A stretch of 61,951 nucleotides of DNA from CAZUTO01 sp964623085 (GCA_964623085.1 CAZUTO010000012.1:1-61951), one strand, 5' to 3'; counted from the first letter of the stretch, positions 43,666 through 52,978 are shown. The notes: generated by a model not told the origin, from the sequence alone. Numbers and translations are program-made.

Positions 43666-44017
43666 CACGAGTTGCGTCTAACGGACTTACCCTATTACAC
43701 CTAGCTAACGCACAAAAATAGTGCAGCCTGCTACCCAGGAGCGATCATCCTTCACTTAAATTTAACGTATTTTTTAAATACTGCATGTAATTTACGGTTT
43801 TCAAACAAAAAAATATTCTATACTATCCGCGAAGGCACTCTGAGTTAGAGTTATCTAGAGAGAAAAAACGGCTTTATTATAGGAAATAAGGGCGTAATAT
43901 TCTCTCCGAGTTGTTTGATAACACCAACTCAGGAAGACAGTCTATGTAAGCATGGCGCAATCAAAATCCATTTGAGAGAGATTGTGTCGTACCTATAACA
44001 CAACGGGGAATAGTTCA
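43666..44017. other. Intergenic region upstream of TonB-dependent receptor
   Basis: About 350 bp with no supported gene. An AT-rich stretch at 43755-43830 contains TATACT (43819-43824), a fair -10 element, but no convincing -35 at the right distance. The untranslated leader of about 190 bp to the GTG start is long enough for post-transcriptional control; I see no named riboswitch. Confidence 0.4.
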
Positions 44018-46451
44018 GTGAAAAAACGAAACAGCTTGTTAGCAGCATTGACGGGGATGCTCGTCGTCGGGCAAGGTGGGATCGCTCCCGCGTTCGCGCA
44101 AGACGTCATTAGCATCGAAGAAATCGTTATTACCTCGCGTCGCTACGAGGAATCAATTAATGACGCGCCAGTAGCAGTGAACGTGCTTAGTCAAAGCTTT
44201 ATCGAGAACAATCGTATCGATCGCCAAGACGACATTTTCAACTACACACCCGGCGCAACCTACGAGTCATTCAGTAAGTTGCAGCCAACAGCTTCAATTC
44301 GAGGTCTAACTGCACCTACTCCAGGTAACGCGTCAAGTGAGTCCTCTATTCAGACTGTGATTGATAGCGTGGTCATCACCAAAGACTTCATGAAAGGCAC
44401 GCCGTTATTTGATCTAAACAGGGCTGAGGTGCTTCGCGGCCCTCAAGGCACATCTTTTGGTCGAAACGCGTCTACCGGACTTATTCACTTCGTTACAAAC
44501 CGTCCAGATCTCGAAGAGACCTATGGCCAAGTTAACGGCACTGTAGGAAATGACGAACGTAGAGAAGTGGACGGCTTCTTGAACCTGCCGTTATCAGACA
44601 TCGCTGCACTGCGTGTTTCATTTAATCACGAGCAAGAAGATGGTCAAACCCAAGGCTTTGTTATTGATGACATCACTGGTGAGACCCGCGGTGTCGGAGG
44701 CATTGACGGTGAGGAAAACACTTCCGTTCGTGTTCAGCTCGGCATTGAGCCCAGTGATAACTTTAGCGCTAATTTCAAGATAGACTACAGCCAAGATCGC
44801 GATGAATCGCCTATACGCGAGTTTTGTAATCCCGGATTTGGTGCTGGACCCACAGCGGGGCTTAATGTCTTTCCCATCATCGCAGAAGGCAGTGGCAACG
44901 AAGGCACAGCTATGAATGCTTGCGATACGCCCTTCGAAGCTTTTATTTCTGAGAGTAATGATCCTGACTTTATAGCCGACCCAGATTCGCCATTTGCGAG
45001 CATTGGGAACCCTCTCGACTTTGAGCTAAATCGCGACATTCTAAATCTAACTGCGGAGCTCTCTTGGTCACTAGACAACGGGCTTAACATTACCTCGATT
45101 ACGGGTTACTTGGACGGTGACACAGACAATCTATCTGACGTGAATGGCACCGCAGCTGATGTTACGTTTCAAGAAGTAACCAACGACGGTGATGCACTAA
45201 GTACTGAGCTCCGTATCGATAATGTCGGTTCTGATTCTCGACTGCAGTGGCTAACTGGTTTCTACGTTCTTGATGACGAAGAAACTCGAACAGAAGTGCT
45301 TGCGTTTCAGGCACGTGATGCGAGAGGGGGTGCCTTTGTACCTACTTTCCGAGAGACAGGCGGCACCAATGAAACCTTCAGTTGGTCAGTCTTCGCCGAA
45401 CTCAGTTATGATATTACAGATCGGCTTAATGTTACCTATGGCGGCCGTTTTGTGGACGATGAGAAAGACTATATAACTCGCGCTTCAGGTATTGGTTTTT
45501 CCGGACAATTGACGGGCCTACCGGGCGCTCCTGGCGGCGGCATACCCCCTGTATGTGGAGCGCTCCCTGGGCCTCCTAGCGTTGCTGATGATGTTTGCCC
45601 ACTGCTCGTTCTTNNNNNNNNNNNNNNNNNNNNNNNNNNNNNNNNNNNNNNNNNNNNNNNNNNNNNNNNNNNNNNNNNNNNNNNNNNNNNNNNNNNNNNN
45701 NNNNNNNNNNNNNGACGACGTTCAAACCGTAAATGTTGTTCCGGTAGGTGATGCATTTGTAGGCCTTGTTAGTAATATTGGTGAAGTTGAAACCGTTGGT
45801 ATAGAGTTTGACGGCGCTTTTGCACTTTCCAGAAACCTTACCCTAAGCGCAGGTTTTGCCTTCCAAGATACAGAAATTGGTGGCAATACTCCTACACCTG
45901 AAGGCCTCGTTGATCTAGATACACTTACAACCATCCAAGTAGACGATGGCACAGGCACGCTGGTAGACGCCGCTGCTGGCGAACTGGTTTTCCTCGATGG
46001 AGAGCGTCCTGGGGGTGCACCAGATTGGACGTTCAATGTGGCTCTCGATTACAACATCAACCTACCTGACGGTTCTAGCCTTGCGCTTCGCGCCGATCTC
46101 CGCGGTAGAGACGACGTCTATTTCCAAACCCGTGACCGCTTCGTTACTGTTGGCGCTGGCGCACAAACGGTTTTAGTAATCGACGAAAACGGAGTGCCTA
46201 CCGGAGCCACCGGTGCTGTAGCTCTCGCAACTCGTGATACTGCTCTTCGACCTACCATTACTGATGTTGGCGCTCAAGTAACCTGGACAAACGCTCAGGA
46301 GAATTTCAGTGTCGGAATTTGGGGCAGAAACTTGCGTGAAGATGTCGACATCAGCAATGTAGGGCCATTTATACCTGCAGGCACCTTCGACAACGCAATT
46401 GGCTTCCGCGGTAAACGCGAGTTTGGCCTAACAGCATCCTATGGTTTCTAA
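44018..46451 (+). CDS. TonB-dependent outer-membrane receptor, interrupted by assembly gap
   Basis: I choose GTG 44018, with GGGGA 8 bp upstream, because it opens a signal peptide (MKKRNSLLAALTGMLVVGQG... to AFAQD). SIEEIVITSRRYEESI is the TonB box. The plug domain (PVAVNVLSQSF, LRGPQGTSFGRNASTGLIHF) and the barrel follow. The frame before the gap is open to 45613. After the gap it resumes at 45714 in another phase (DDVQTVNVVPVGDAFVG) and ends FGLTASYGF*, an aromatic C-terminus. About 777 residues are visible plus an unknown number missing; 100 N cannot be the true length because it shifts frame. The receptor imports an unknown ligand. It heads the region with the rhodanese and propeller genes. 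Confidence 0.92.
45614..45713. other. Assembly gap (100 N) inside TonB receptor
   Basis: Exactly 100 N. The reading frames on the two sides differ by one, so the true missing length is not 100 bp. Flanks do not overlap. Confidence 0.99.
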
Positions 46452-46469
46452 GTAGTATTGCTGGAAAAC

Positions 46470-46503
46470 AAAAAAGGCTCGTCATTTGACGGGCCTTTTT
46501 TTA
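46470..46503 (+). terminator. Intrinsic terminator after TonB receptor
   Basis: AAAAAGGC-T-CGTCA (46471-46484) pairs with TGACG-G-GCCTTTTT (46487-46500), allowing one internal mismatch, followed by T7. It lies 20 bp past the receptor stop, so the rhodanese gene has its own promoter. Confidence 0.85.
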
Positions 46504-46578
46504 TTGCTAAAACATTTACCTAAAAAATGGTAGAATCTCCATAGTTTAGAAGCTTTCAACACTCTATTTTGCAGTTAG

Positions 46579-47601
46579 ATGATCATCAAAAATACTTTTA
46601 GCTACCCACCGCTATTGGGCACTTTCCATAAGGTTTTTTTATGGTGTTCACTGACAATGGCAGCAGCTGTGCTGACCGCTTGTTACAGCCAACGCGAAGA
46701 TGAAGCCGTCTACCATCAACAGCTCGATTTTGAGACGCTAAATGCCCAGCGTTCATCGGTTCTTGTCGATGGTGACTGGCTTGCATCGAACTTGCACACC
46801 CCTAATTTACATATTCTCGAACTGGGTCGTACCCAAGACGAGTTTATAGAAGAACATATTCCCGGCGCGGCCTTCGTTGATTGGCGCAAAGACATCTCCG
46901 ACCCAGCAAAGCCAGATCGTTACAACCTGCCACCGCAAGGCCTGTTCGAAGAGTTAATGAGTAAACTAGGCATTACGCCTGATTCAACAGTGGTTATATA
47001 CGACACACTGGATAATCGTGCGTCTGTGCGCCTATTTTGGATCATGAAGTACTATATGCACGCAGATGTTAAAGTGTTGGACGGAGGTTTCAGCTACTGG
47101 AAAGAAGCTGGCCATCCCACAGTAAGTGAGATATTGGCCAATACACCATCGGCCTACTCCGTGTCTTCTATCAACCCTGACCTGCTTGTCGATTTCGATT
47201 ACGTGAATAGCAATTTGTCCAGTGACGGCGTTATGCTCGTCGATGGGCGCCCATTTGAGCAATACACTGGTGATAGCGCCGGGAAAGTGTTCCACACTGG
47301 CGCAGAACATCAACGTGGCGGTCATATATATGGTGCTCAATCGGTGCCATGGGCGGACAACCTTCGCGCGGATGGCACATTCAAATCGGCCGAAGACCTA
47401 GCACCGCTCTATGAAAAACATGAAGTATTTAACCAAGGTGTAGTGGTTACTTATTGCAATGAAGGCTTGCATGCAGCCATGCCTTGGTTTGTATTACAGC
47501 ACCTGCTCAGCTACGATGATGTAAGGCTTTACGATGATTCAATGGCCGAGTGGGCAAATGTGTTCGATACACCAATGGTCACAGGCGAGCATTGCATGTA
47601 A
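46579..47601 (+). CDS. Periplasmic lipoprotein sulfurtransferase (tandem rhodanese domains)
   Basis: The 340-residue protein has a lipoprotein-like start with lipobox VLTAC (C35). Two rhodanese domains follow. The first (about 60-165) is an inactive type with HILELGRTQDEFIEEHIPGA and VVIYDTLDNRASVR, Asp in place of the catalytic Cys. The second (about 205-325) has MLVDGRPFEQYTG and the active loop VVVTYCNEGLHAA with C293. This is the layout of thiosulfate/3-mercaptopyruvate sulfurtransferases, which move sulfane sulfur to cyanide or thiols. Export as a lipoprotein places it in the periplasm, next to redox proteins. It lies 218 bp upstream of the propeller gene on the same strand. Confidence 0.88.
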   Translation: MIIKNTFSYPPLLGTFHKVFLWCSLTMAAAVLTACYSQREDEAVYHQQLDFETLNAQRSSVLVDGDWLASNLHTPNLHILELGRTQDEFIEEHIPGAAFVDWRKDISDPAKPDRYNLPPQGLFEELMSKLGITPDSTVVIYDTLDNRASVRLFWIMKYYMHADVKVLDGGFSYWKEAGHPTVSEILANTPSAYSVSSINPDLLVDFDYVNSNLSSDGVMLVDGRPFEQYTGDSAGKVFHTGAEHQRGGHIYGAQSVPWADNLRADGTFKSAEDLAPLYEKHEVFNQGVVVTYCNEGLHAAMPWFVLQHLLSYDDVRLYDDSMAEWANVFDTPMVTGEHCM

Positions 47602-47819
47602 AACGAGGTGTTTTTTTTGCTTCAAACGTTGTTTTAACGAAGAAAAAAGGCGGTAAAGTTGGTAGTAACTCATTTCTTTACAAGAATTCATGTGTACACC
47701 AACTCGCATTGTTTCAAAATAAATTTGTAGGTTTACAAAGATAAACCAATACAGGCTAGGGTTCAGGATTTGACGACACCTGTTGTAGCCATAATTCCAT
47801 AAATGGGAGCCAATAAATA

Positions 47820-49196
47820 ATGGTCAATCATATGTTTAAATCACTCAGCGTCGCACTGGTAACGCTTTCGTTTTTTTGTAGCGGTGTCATCGCTCAGGAC
47901 GACGTAAGAGCAGCATCAAACTCTGCGAAATCACGTTGGTCCACGCCATGGGCAGAACGAGTGGGAGTCGAGCTAGAATACACAGCAGACTCAAGAGGCG
48001 ATGATGCATGGGATTCCAAAGCGCACCCAACCGTCTTTATGACAACAGAAGGCCCTGGATACGGCGGCCTATTGAGTGGCATCAGCCTTCCCGGCCTTGC
48101 TATTTTTGACGCCGACACGCGCGAACCAGTTGCGTCTAGAACATATGATGTCCTTTCTTGGGGTTGGAAGAACGTATTTGAGCCTCACGGTCTTGGAACA
48201 TCCCCTGATGGCAAGTGGATCTATCTAGCCACTGGTGAAGGGTCATTTATGACGACCGGCGACCATGCTGGACGGTTCTTGATTATCAATGCTCGCACAC
48301 TAAAGATTGAAAAAGTAATCAAGCTAAGCGGCCAAGCGCATCACGCTTCATCCTACATGACGCCAGAAGGCGAACAGCGCGTGATTCTTTATGGCTGGTC
48401 GCAACCGCTTTTCGTTATCGATCCAGATGATGATCACCGCGTGGTTGGCAGTGTTACCCACCAAGACCAAGGCAGTGAGGCATATTCATATTTCGCCTCA
48501 CCAGATGGCAAAACCATTGTTGGAACTGGGCGTTACCGTTCTTTCGACATGCGTAAACACTTGAAAGATAACCCTATTTGGACCATTGACACCGAGACTT
48601 GGAACGTCACTAACTGGATTCATACCGATGATAGTGCACCAGTTTGGGTAGCCTACACCTCGGATGGAAAAACAGCCTACATCTCCGGTGCGAGAAACAG
48701 CATCGTGATGAAATATGACGTTGAGCATGAGGAAATCGTCACTGAGCAGCGTGCCGGCGTAGATGGCCCATACGGCATACATCTCGGCTGGGATGATCAG
48801 TTCATATATACCATTGGTAAAGGCGAAGAATCTCACAACCGCGGCAAGGTTCTTGGAATGGTCGACGCATACACAATGAAAGATCCTAATTCTCGCGCCA
48901 TGGATCAATTCTACACTGGCTGTGTTCGCGGCGATCACGGAACACTGCATCCTGATCCAGAAGCAAACGAACTCTGGGTAAGCTGTAATGCGACCTTTGA
49001 GGTTGTGATCTTTGACCTCGATCTAAGACAAGTCACAGCACGCCTGCCATTGCCAAATGGCGGCAGCACTCACTCAGGGTCTTTTGTTCATTATCCCAAT
49101 GGCTGGGACGAACCAGGTGAGACGGTATCCGACCACAACGGGCTCCGCGGCAGCGCCATGGAAACAAAGAAAAAAATTATCGCTGGCGAATACTAG
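47820..49196 (+). CDS. Secreted His-rich beta-propeller protein, possible metalloenzyme
   Basis: The ATG at 47820 has GGGAG 10 bp upstream; the signal peptide ends near SGVIAQDD. The remaining 430 residues show repeated SPDGKxIY-type blades (EPHGLGTSPDGKWIYLATG, YFASPDGKTIVGTG, AYTSDGKTAYISG). Histidines recur at the blade-top loops: H123 (EPHGLG), H174-H175 (QAHHASSY), H321 (YGIHLGW), H373 and H377 (DHGTLHPDP), H418 and H424 (THSGSFVHYP). Such a ring of His at the channel entrance is how copper is held in nitrous oxide reductase, and H123 sits in a PHG-x3-PDGK context like that enzyme. It is not NosZ: the cupredoxin is on a separate gene and other blocks differ. A quinohaemo- or lactonase-type propeller is an alternative. 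Confidence 0.7.
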   Translation: MVNHMFKSLSVALVTLSFFCSGVIAQDDVRAASNSAKSRWSTPWAERVGVELEYTADSRGDDAWDSKAHPTVFMTTEGPGYGGLLSGISLPGLAIFDADTREPVASRTYDVLSWGWKNVFEPHGLGTSPDGKWIYLATGEGSFMTTGDHAGRFLIINARTLKIEKVIKLSGQAHHASSYMTPEGEQRVILYGWSQPLFVIDPDDDHRVVGSVTHQDQGSEAYSYFASPDGKTIVGTGRYRSFDMRKHLKDNPIWTIDTETWNVTNWIHTDDSAPVWVAYTSDGKTAYISGARNSIVMKYDVEHEEIVTEQRAGVDGPYGIHLGWDDQFIYTIGKGEESHNRGKVLGMVDAYTMKDPNSRAMDQFYTGCVRGDHGTLHPDPEANELWVSCNATFEVVIFDLDLRQVTARLPLPNGGSTHSGSFVHYPNGWDEPGETVSDHNGLRGSAMETKKKIIAGEY

Positions 49197-49217
49197 CGCC
49201 CAGCTTCGGAGATAATC

Positions 49218-49832
49218 ATGTTTACACCTCAGTTTATAAAAACAAAAATCGCTGGCCCAGTTGCAATCGCGGTCACTCTTTTGGTTTCGCCATTTGTTTC
49301 AGCTGATGAAGAATCATTGGCTCGGGGCGAAAAACTCTTTAGTGAGATAGCAGGGCTTGGATGCAAAGGCTGTCACGGCGAGTTTGGCGAGGGCGACCTT
49401 GGTGTCGGCCCTTATATTCGCGGCGCTACCGAGGGCGCCATTCGCGCGGCCATTGAAGGTATCGACACTATGATCGTCGTGAAGTCCACCATTGACGAGC
49501 AAGGTATCAAAGACGTAGCGGAATACGTCAACAGCCTTGGCTCCACGCAGATTGTGCGCACTTTGGCTAAGAAAGGACGGTTTTTGCCAGATTCCTTTGA
49601 CGTTGCACCAAACAGCAAGTTCCAAGTTGTCGTGCAGAACGCAAGCTTCCAACCTAGAGTGTTCCTTAGCGACGACTTAGATTTTGGCGATGGTTTCGAA
49701 ATAGAAGCGCGCAAAACAGGCGGCGTTAATTGGACATCGCCAAGTGAAGGCGAGGTTAAGCTTTCGTGCAAAAACTGCGATTTGACAGATCAATTCTTTA
49801 CGATCCGCGTAGATCCAAGTCTTAGTAATTAG
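49218..49832 (+). CDS. Cytochrome c fused to a degenerate cupredoxin-like domain
   Basis: The 204-residue periplasmic protein has a signal peptide (to VSADEE), then a monohaem cytochrome c with C49-K-G-C52-H53 and a candidate axial Met in GIDTMIVVKSTIDEQG. Residues about 120-200 resemble a cupredoxin sandwich: FLPDSFDVAPNSKFQVVVQN, SFQPRVFLSDDL, and KLSCKNCDLTDQFFTIRV at the C-terminus. The usual type 1 or CuA loop C-x3-H is replaced by C184-x2-C187, with no His or Met partner seen. The domain may bind copper differently, carry a disulfide, or be structural. It is 21 bp after the propeller gene and is probably its electron carrier. Confidence 0.75.
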   Translation: MFTPQFIKTKIAGPVAIAVTLLVSPFVSADEESLARGEKLFSEIAGLGCKGCHGEFGEGDLGVGPYIRGATEGAIRAAIEGIDTMIVVKSTIDEQGIKDVAEYVNSLGSTQIVRTLAKKGRFLPDSFDVAPNSKFQVVVQNASFQPRVFLSDDLDFGDGFEIEARKTGGVNWTSPSEGEVKLSCKNCDLTDQFFTIRVDPSLSN

Positions 49833-49847
49833 ACGAGGCAGGCCTTT

Positions 49848-51239
49848 TTGCGTGTTGATGAAACTCGAGATGGTGCCCCCTGGTGGTTTCGCTACCAGAT
49901 GCTATTCGCATTGGGCGCCATTTGCTTGGCGTTTGTCATCTCAGCCAGTTGGCTAGTCTTTCCCTATGCATTTAAAGGCCGCGAGCTTCTTGGCAATGTC
50001 GGCGGCGAAGTAAAGCAAGCAAAACTAGAACAATCGATCACTATTGGGCAATTCCTCTCCAGAACGAGCTTTGGTGTTGGAGAAGCTCAAGTCGATGTAC
50101 TCTTTGCCACACCGCGCTACTTTGCGGTCACTGAACTGGCTAGAAAAGTCGAGCAATACCGTCCTGATCAGCACTTAGTGTTCTTCGTCACTGAGACCAC
50201 TCATATTGAAGAACTTACCCCTAGTCTTCCAAAAGCCATTCTTCTAGTTGATGGAAAAGAAGTCCCTTCGGTAGATACGGAAGGACCTTTGGCGGTCTAT
50301 CACCACCGTGTTTCAACAATACGTTTCCCCGCTTTCGATGAAAACGGCAATTCCTATCTAGGCGCACAAGAGCTGCATCTAAAATTGGAGAACGGCTGGG
50401 ATTACTCTCCCGATATATATCGAGATTTCAACTGGTCCCTGCCACTGGAGTACCCAGAGAACCTTGAATCTTCCGCACCCTGGACACCATTGATGGTGCT
50501 GGGTTTGTCCTCTGGGCTGTTGTCATTCGTTTTAACGCCTTGCTTGATCCAACTACTCGTTGTGTACATGGCAACCTTTACCGGTATATCTGCGGAGCAA
50601 ATGCAAAATAGTGCGCTGTCGGAAGCGGATAGAAAACGAAAAATGTTCTCTATCGCTGTGGCTTTCGTTATCGGATTTATGATTCTGTTTGTGCTTACCG
50701 GTGCGGCAATTGGTTATGCCGGCAAAGAGATGCAGATATTCTTTGCCGTCTGGAGTTCAAAGCTCAGTGTTCTTGCTGGAATCGTCGTGGTCGCATCTGG
50801 GATTTGGATGGGCGCACGCGCACGCGCTCCCTGGGTTTGCAAGATTGTTCCCGAGCGATTAGTCAATATCGGGGCATCAGACTCCGGTGCCTGGATCGGA
50901 TCTGCAGTAACAGCAGTTGGGTTTACCCTAGGCTGCCTTACATGCTTTGGTGGCGCCATTATCGCAACACTGCTTGTCTATGTTGGCGCATTGGGAAGTG
51001 CCTTTATTGGCGCGATGGTCATGCTCGCATTTTCCGTTGGCGTGGTAGTGCCCTTCCTGCTGGGCGCTTTTTTCTTATCTCGGTTGGCACCTGCTATGTC
51101 CGGCATCGAAAAGCTTGCTCCAACTATTGGATTCATCAGCATGCTCGTTATCGTTGCTTTTGGAATGGTATTGATCACAGATAACTTTCACGTACTCAGT
51201 GATTTTATCTACCCATTCCTAGGTTTAGATCAAAGATAG
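49848..51239 (+). CDS. DsbD/CcdA-like membrane protein with large periplasmic domain
   Basis: The start is TTG at 49848, with AGGCAGG upstream. The 463-residue protein has one N-terminal membrane helix (14-40), a periplasmic domain of about 165 residues, and then six to seven helices of the CcdA/DsbD core. The core has the thiol pair positions C232 (FVLTPCLIQLL) and C363/C366 (LGCLTCFGGAI). DsbD family proteins carry electrons from cytoplasmic thioredoxin to periplasmic thiols. Here the C-terminal thioredoxin-like gamma domain of DsbD is absent and the N-terminal domain is unlike DsbD alpha. It lies between the cytochrome and second propeller genes, so it likely serves copper or haem insertion in that system (inference). 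Confidence 0.75.
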   Translation: MRVDETRDGAPWWFRYQMLFALGAICLAFVISASWLVFPYAFKGRELLGNVGGEVKQAKLEQSITIGQFLSRTSFGVGEAQVDVLFATPRYFAVTELARKVEQYRPDQHLVFFVTETTHIEELTPSLPKAILLVDGKEVPSVDTEGPLAVYHHRVSTIRFPAFDENGNSYLGAQELHLKLENGWDYSPDIYRDFNWSLPLEYPENLESSAPWTPLMVLGLSSGLLSFVLTPCLIQLLVVYMATFTGISAEQMQNSALSEADRKRKMFSIAVAFVIGFMILFVLTGAAIGYAGKEMQIFFAVWSSKLSVLAGIVVVASGIWMGARARAPWVCKIVPERLVNIGASDSGAWIGSAVTAVGFTLGCLTCFGGAIIATLLVYVGALGSAFIGAMVMLAFSVGVVVPFLLGAFFLSRLAPAMSGIEKLAPTIGFISMLVIVAFGMVLITDNFHVLSDFIYPFLGLDQR

Positions 51240-51269
51240 TCTCGAATTAACGATAGGCTTGGATCAACG

Positions 51270-52394
51270 ATGAACATATCAAAATTATCAAAACGCTTAG
51301 TGATGGGAGCTGCCCTGCTCTTCGCTTGTGGTTATTCATACTCAGCATTGGCGCAATACAATGACGGCGCTCGCTATGGTTTTACTACCAGCGCAACTGA
51401 AAACACCCTGCATATCATCGACGTACATAAGCAAGAAGCGGTAGAAACAGTGCAGCTAAAGTTTGCACCTGACGAAGTGCTGGCTTCGGAACCGCTCAAG
51501 GCATTGGTGATTCCACATAGTGCCGAAAAACGTCTCACATTGATCGATTTGCATGGCAAAGGCCTTACCCAAATTGATTATCAACTCAGCATCACTCCAG
51601 AAGAGCTATTACTTAGTCCTTTGGGGGATTCGGTAGCCATTTACGACAGCAAAACAAAAATCATAGAAGTCCACGCTCTGAAGCGCCAAGAAGTGCTGTT
51701 ACGCGTCGAAGATGTGCAGGCTGAAAACGCGTTTACCTATAGCCTCGATGGCTCAACCTTATTTTGGACAGACCAATCGAAAGGCCAGCTGGCGTCTGTT
51801 GATCTTTGGTCGGAACGCCAATCACTGAAAGTTGCAGGGCCAGGCGATAAGTTATCGGCAGTCACGAGAAGTACAGACGGTCGGCTCGGGTTCATAAGTA
51901 ATTTTGATCGCAATCAGGTTGTCGTTATTGGATTAAGAGATATGAAAGTACTGGCCGAAGTGCCCGTAGGCTCTGGTCCAGAGCGGGCGTGGGGCACCAC
52001 AGATGGTCAATACATGCTGGTGCCTAATACGGTCGACAATAGCGTTTCTGCTATTTCTACGCTTTCGCTGACGACCCTCTATACCGTTCCAGTCGCAGAG
52101 GCGCCTATCTCGATCAATACGGGCTGGCTGGATTCCGTGGCCGCCGTTGTCGGAAAAAACGGTCAACTCAGCTTTCTCGAGGTAGAAACTGGCAAACTTC
52201 TGGCTTCTGAAGACTTCCATACGCCAACAACACAAGGTGTGGTCACATCGGATTCTAAAACTCTAACTGTTTCTTCCGCAGGCTCAGTCGCATTCTTTGA
52301 TATGCGCGACCAGTCACTTACTTCTCGAATTGACGGACTACCAGCAGATCTAAGCCAAATGACGCTGGCGGTATCTAACAACCTTTGTCATTAG
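51270..52394 (+). CDS. Second secreted beta-propeller protein (YVTN-like)
   Basis: The 374-residue protein has a signal peptide (MNISKLSKRLVMGAALLFAC to SALAQ). Weak seven-bladed repeats are visible: GFTTSATENTLHIIDVHKQE, LTLIDLHGKGLTQ, AFTYSLDGSTLFWTD, TRSTDGRLGFISNFDRNQVVVIGL, MLVPNTVDNSVSAISTLSL. It lacks the His ring of the propeller at 47820. It could be a scaffold or maturation partner for that enzyme, as NirF- and NirN-like propellers are for others. Genes on both sides are on the same strand within about 30 bp, so they form an operon. Confidence 0.7.
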   Translation: MNISKLSKRLVMGAALLFACGYSYSALAQYNDGARYGFTTSATENTLHIIDVHKQEAVETVQLKFAPDEVLASEPLKALVIPHSAEKRLTLIDLHGKGLTQIDYQLSITPEELLLSPLGDSVAIYDSKTKIIEVHALKRQEVLLRVEDVQAENAFTYSLDGSTLFWTDQSKGQLASVDLWSERQSLKVAGPGDKLSAVTRSTDGRLGFISNFDRNQVVVIGLRDMKVLAEVPVGSGPERAWGTTDGQYMLVPNTVDNSVSAISTLSLTTLYTVPVAEAPISINTGWLDSVAAVVGKNGQLSFLEVETGKLLASEDFHTPTTQGVVTSDSKTLTVSSAGSVAFFDMRDQSLTSRIDGLPADLSQMTLAVSNNLCH

Positions 52395-52396
52395 CC

Positions 52397-52978
52397 ATGA
52401 GCCCTATTTCAGCTTGGTTAGTCTCAGTATTCCTAGCATTAGGGCTTGTGTTTACACCGCACCTGTTCGCTGTTGAACCGGATCATTCAGAAAGCCTAAG
52501 CCAGCCCATTGCAGGCACGTTTAATCTGATCAATCAAGACGGGCAACAAGTCACCGAATCAAGCTATGACGGCTACTACCGGCTCGTATTCTTTGGATTT
52601 ACGCATTGCCCAGATATTTGTCCAACGACACTACTAACAGTCGGAAGAGCGCTATCTGAGCTGGGTGAAGACTCGTCTGATCTCAAACCTATTTTTATTT
52701 CTGTGGATTACGAGCAAGACACGCCGGAGCAAATCAAGAACTACTTGTCGCACTTCCATCCATCTTTTGACGGATTGACTGGCACTGAACAACAAATACG
52801 CACTGCCGCCGCTGGGTTTAATACTACCTTTGGTAAAAGCCCAACGACGGATGGCGGAGGCTGGTATCACAGCTCCTATCTTTATCTCATGGACAAAGAA
52901 GGCAAACTGATGGATCTCTTTAGCCATGCTGTGTCCGCAGACGTATTGGCTCAGGAACTACGCCCTCTTATTCAGTAA
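52397..52978 (+). CDS. SCO1/SenC family copper chaperone
   Basis: I place the start at ATG 52397, just after the stop of the propeller gene at 52394; a TTG at 52385 in the same frame overlaps it. The 193-residue protein has an N-terminal hydrophobic signal/anchor (WLVSVFLALGLVFTPHLF), a thioredoxin fold, the copper motif FTHCPDICPTT (Cys71 and Cys75) and the third ligand His in GGGWYHSSYLYLMD. SCO proteins insert copper into CuA and related periplasmic sites. It is the last of the six-gene run and gives the strongest reason to think that the upstream propeller/cupredoxin system is copper-dependent. Confidence 0.92.
   Translation: MSPISAWLVSVFLALGLVFTPHLFAVEPDHSESLSQPIAGTFNLINQDGQQVTESSYDGYYRLVFFGFTHCPDICPTTLLTVGRALSELGEDSSDLKPIFISVDYEQDTPEQIKNYLSHFHPSFDGLTGTEQQIRTAAAGFNTTFGKSPTTDGGGWYHSSYLYLMDKEGKLMDLFSHAVSADVLAQELRPLIQ

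Noticed and set aside
47797..47813. 17-mer CCATAAATGGGAGCCAA shared with 28678-28694
   Set aside because: At 28678 it is half of a hairpin; at 47797 the other arm is missing and the bases serve as a ribosome site. Probably chance.
47820..49196. Identification as nitrous oxide reductase or methanethiol oxidase
   Set aside because: Only one PHG-x3-PDGK block resembles NosZ; no NosZ CuA domain or nos genes are present, and SBP56 hallmark motifs are absent.
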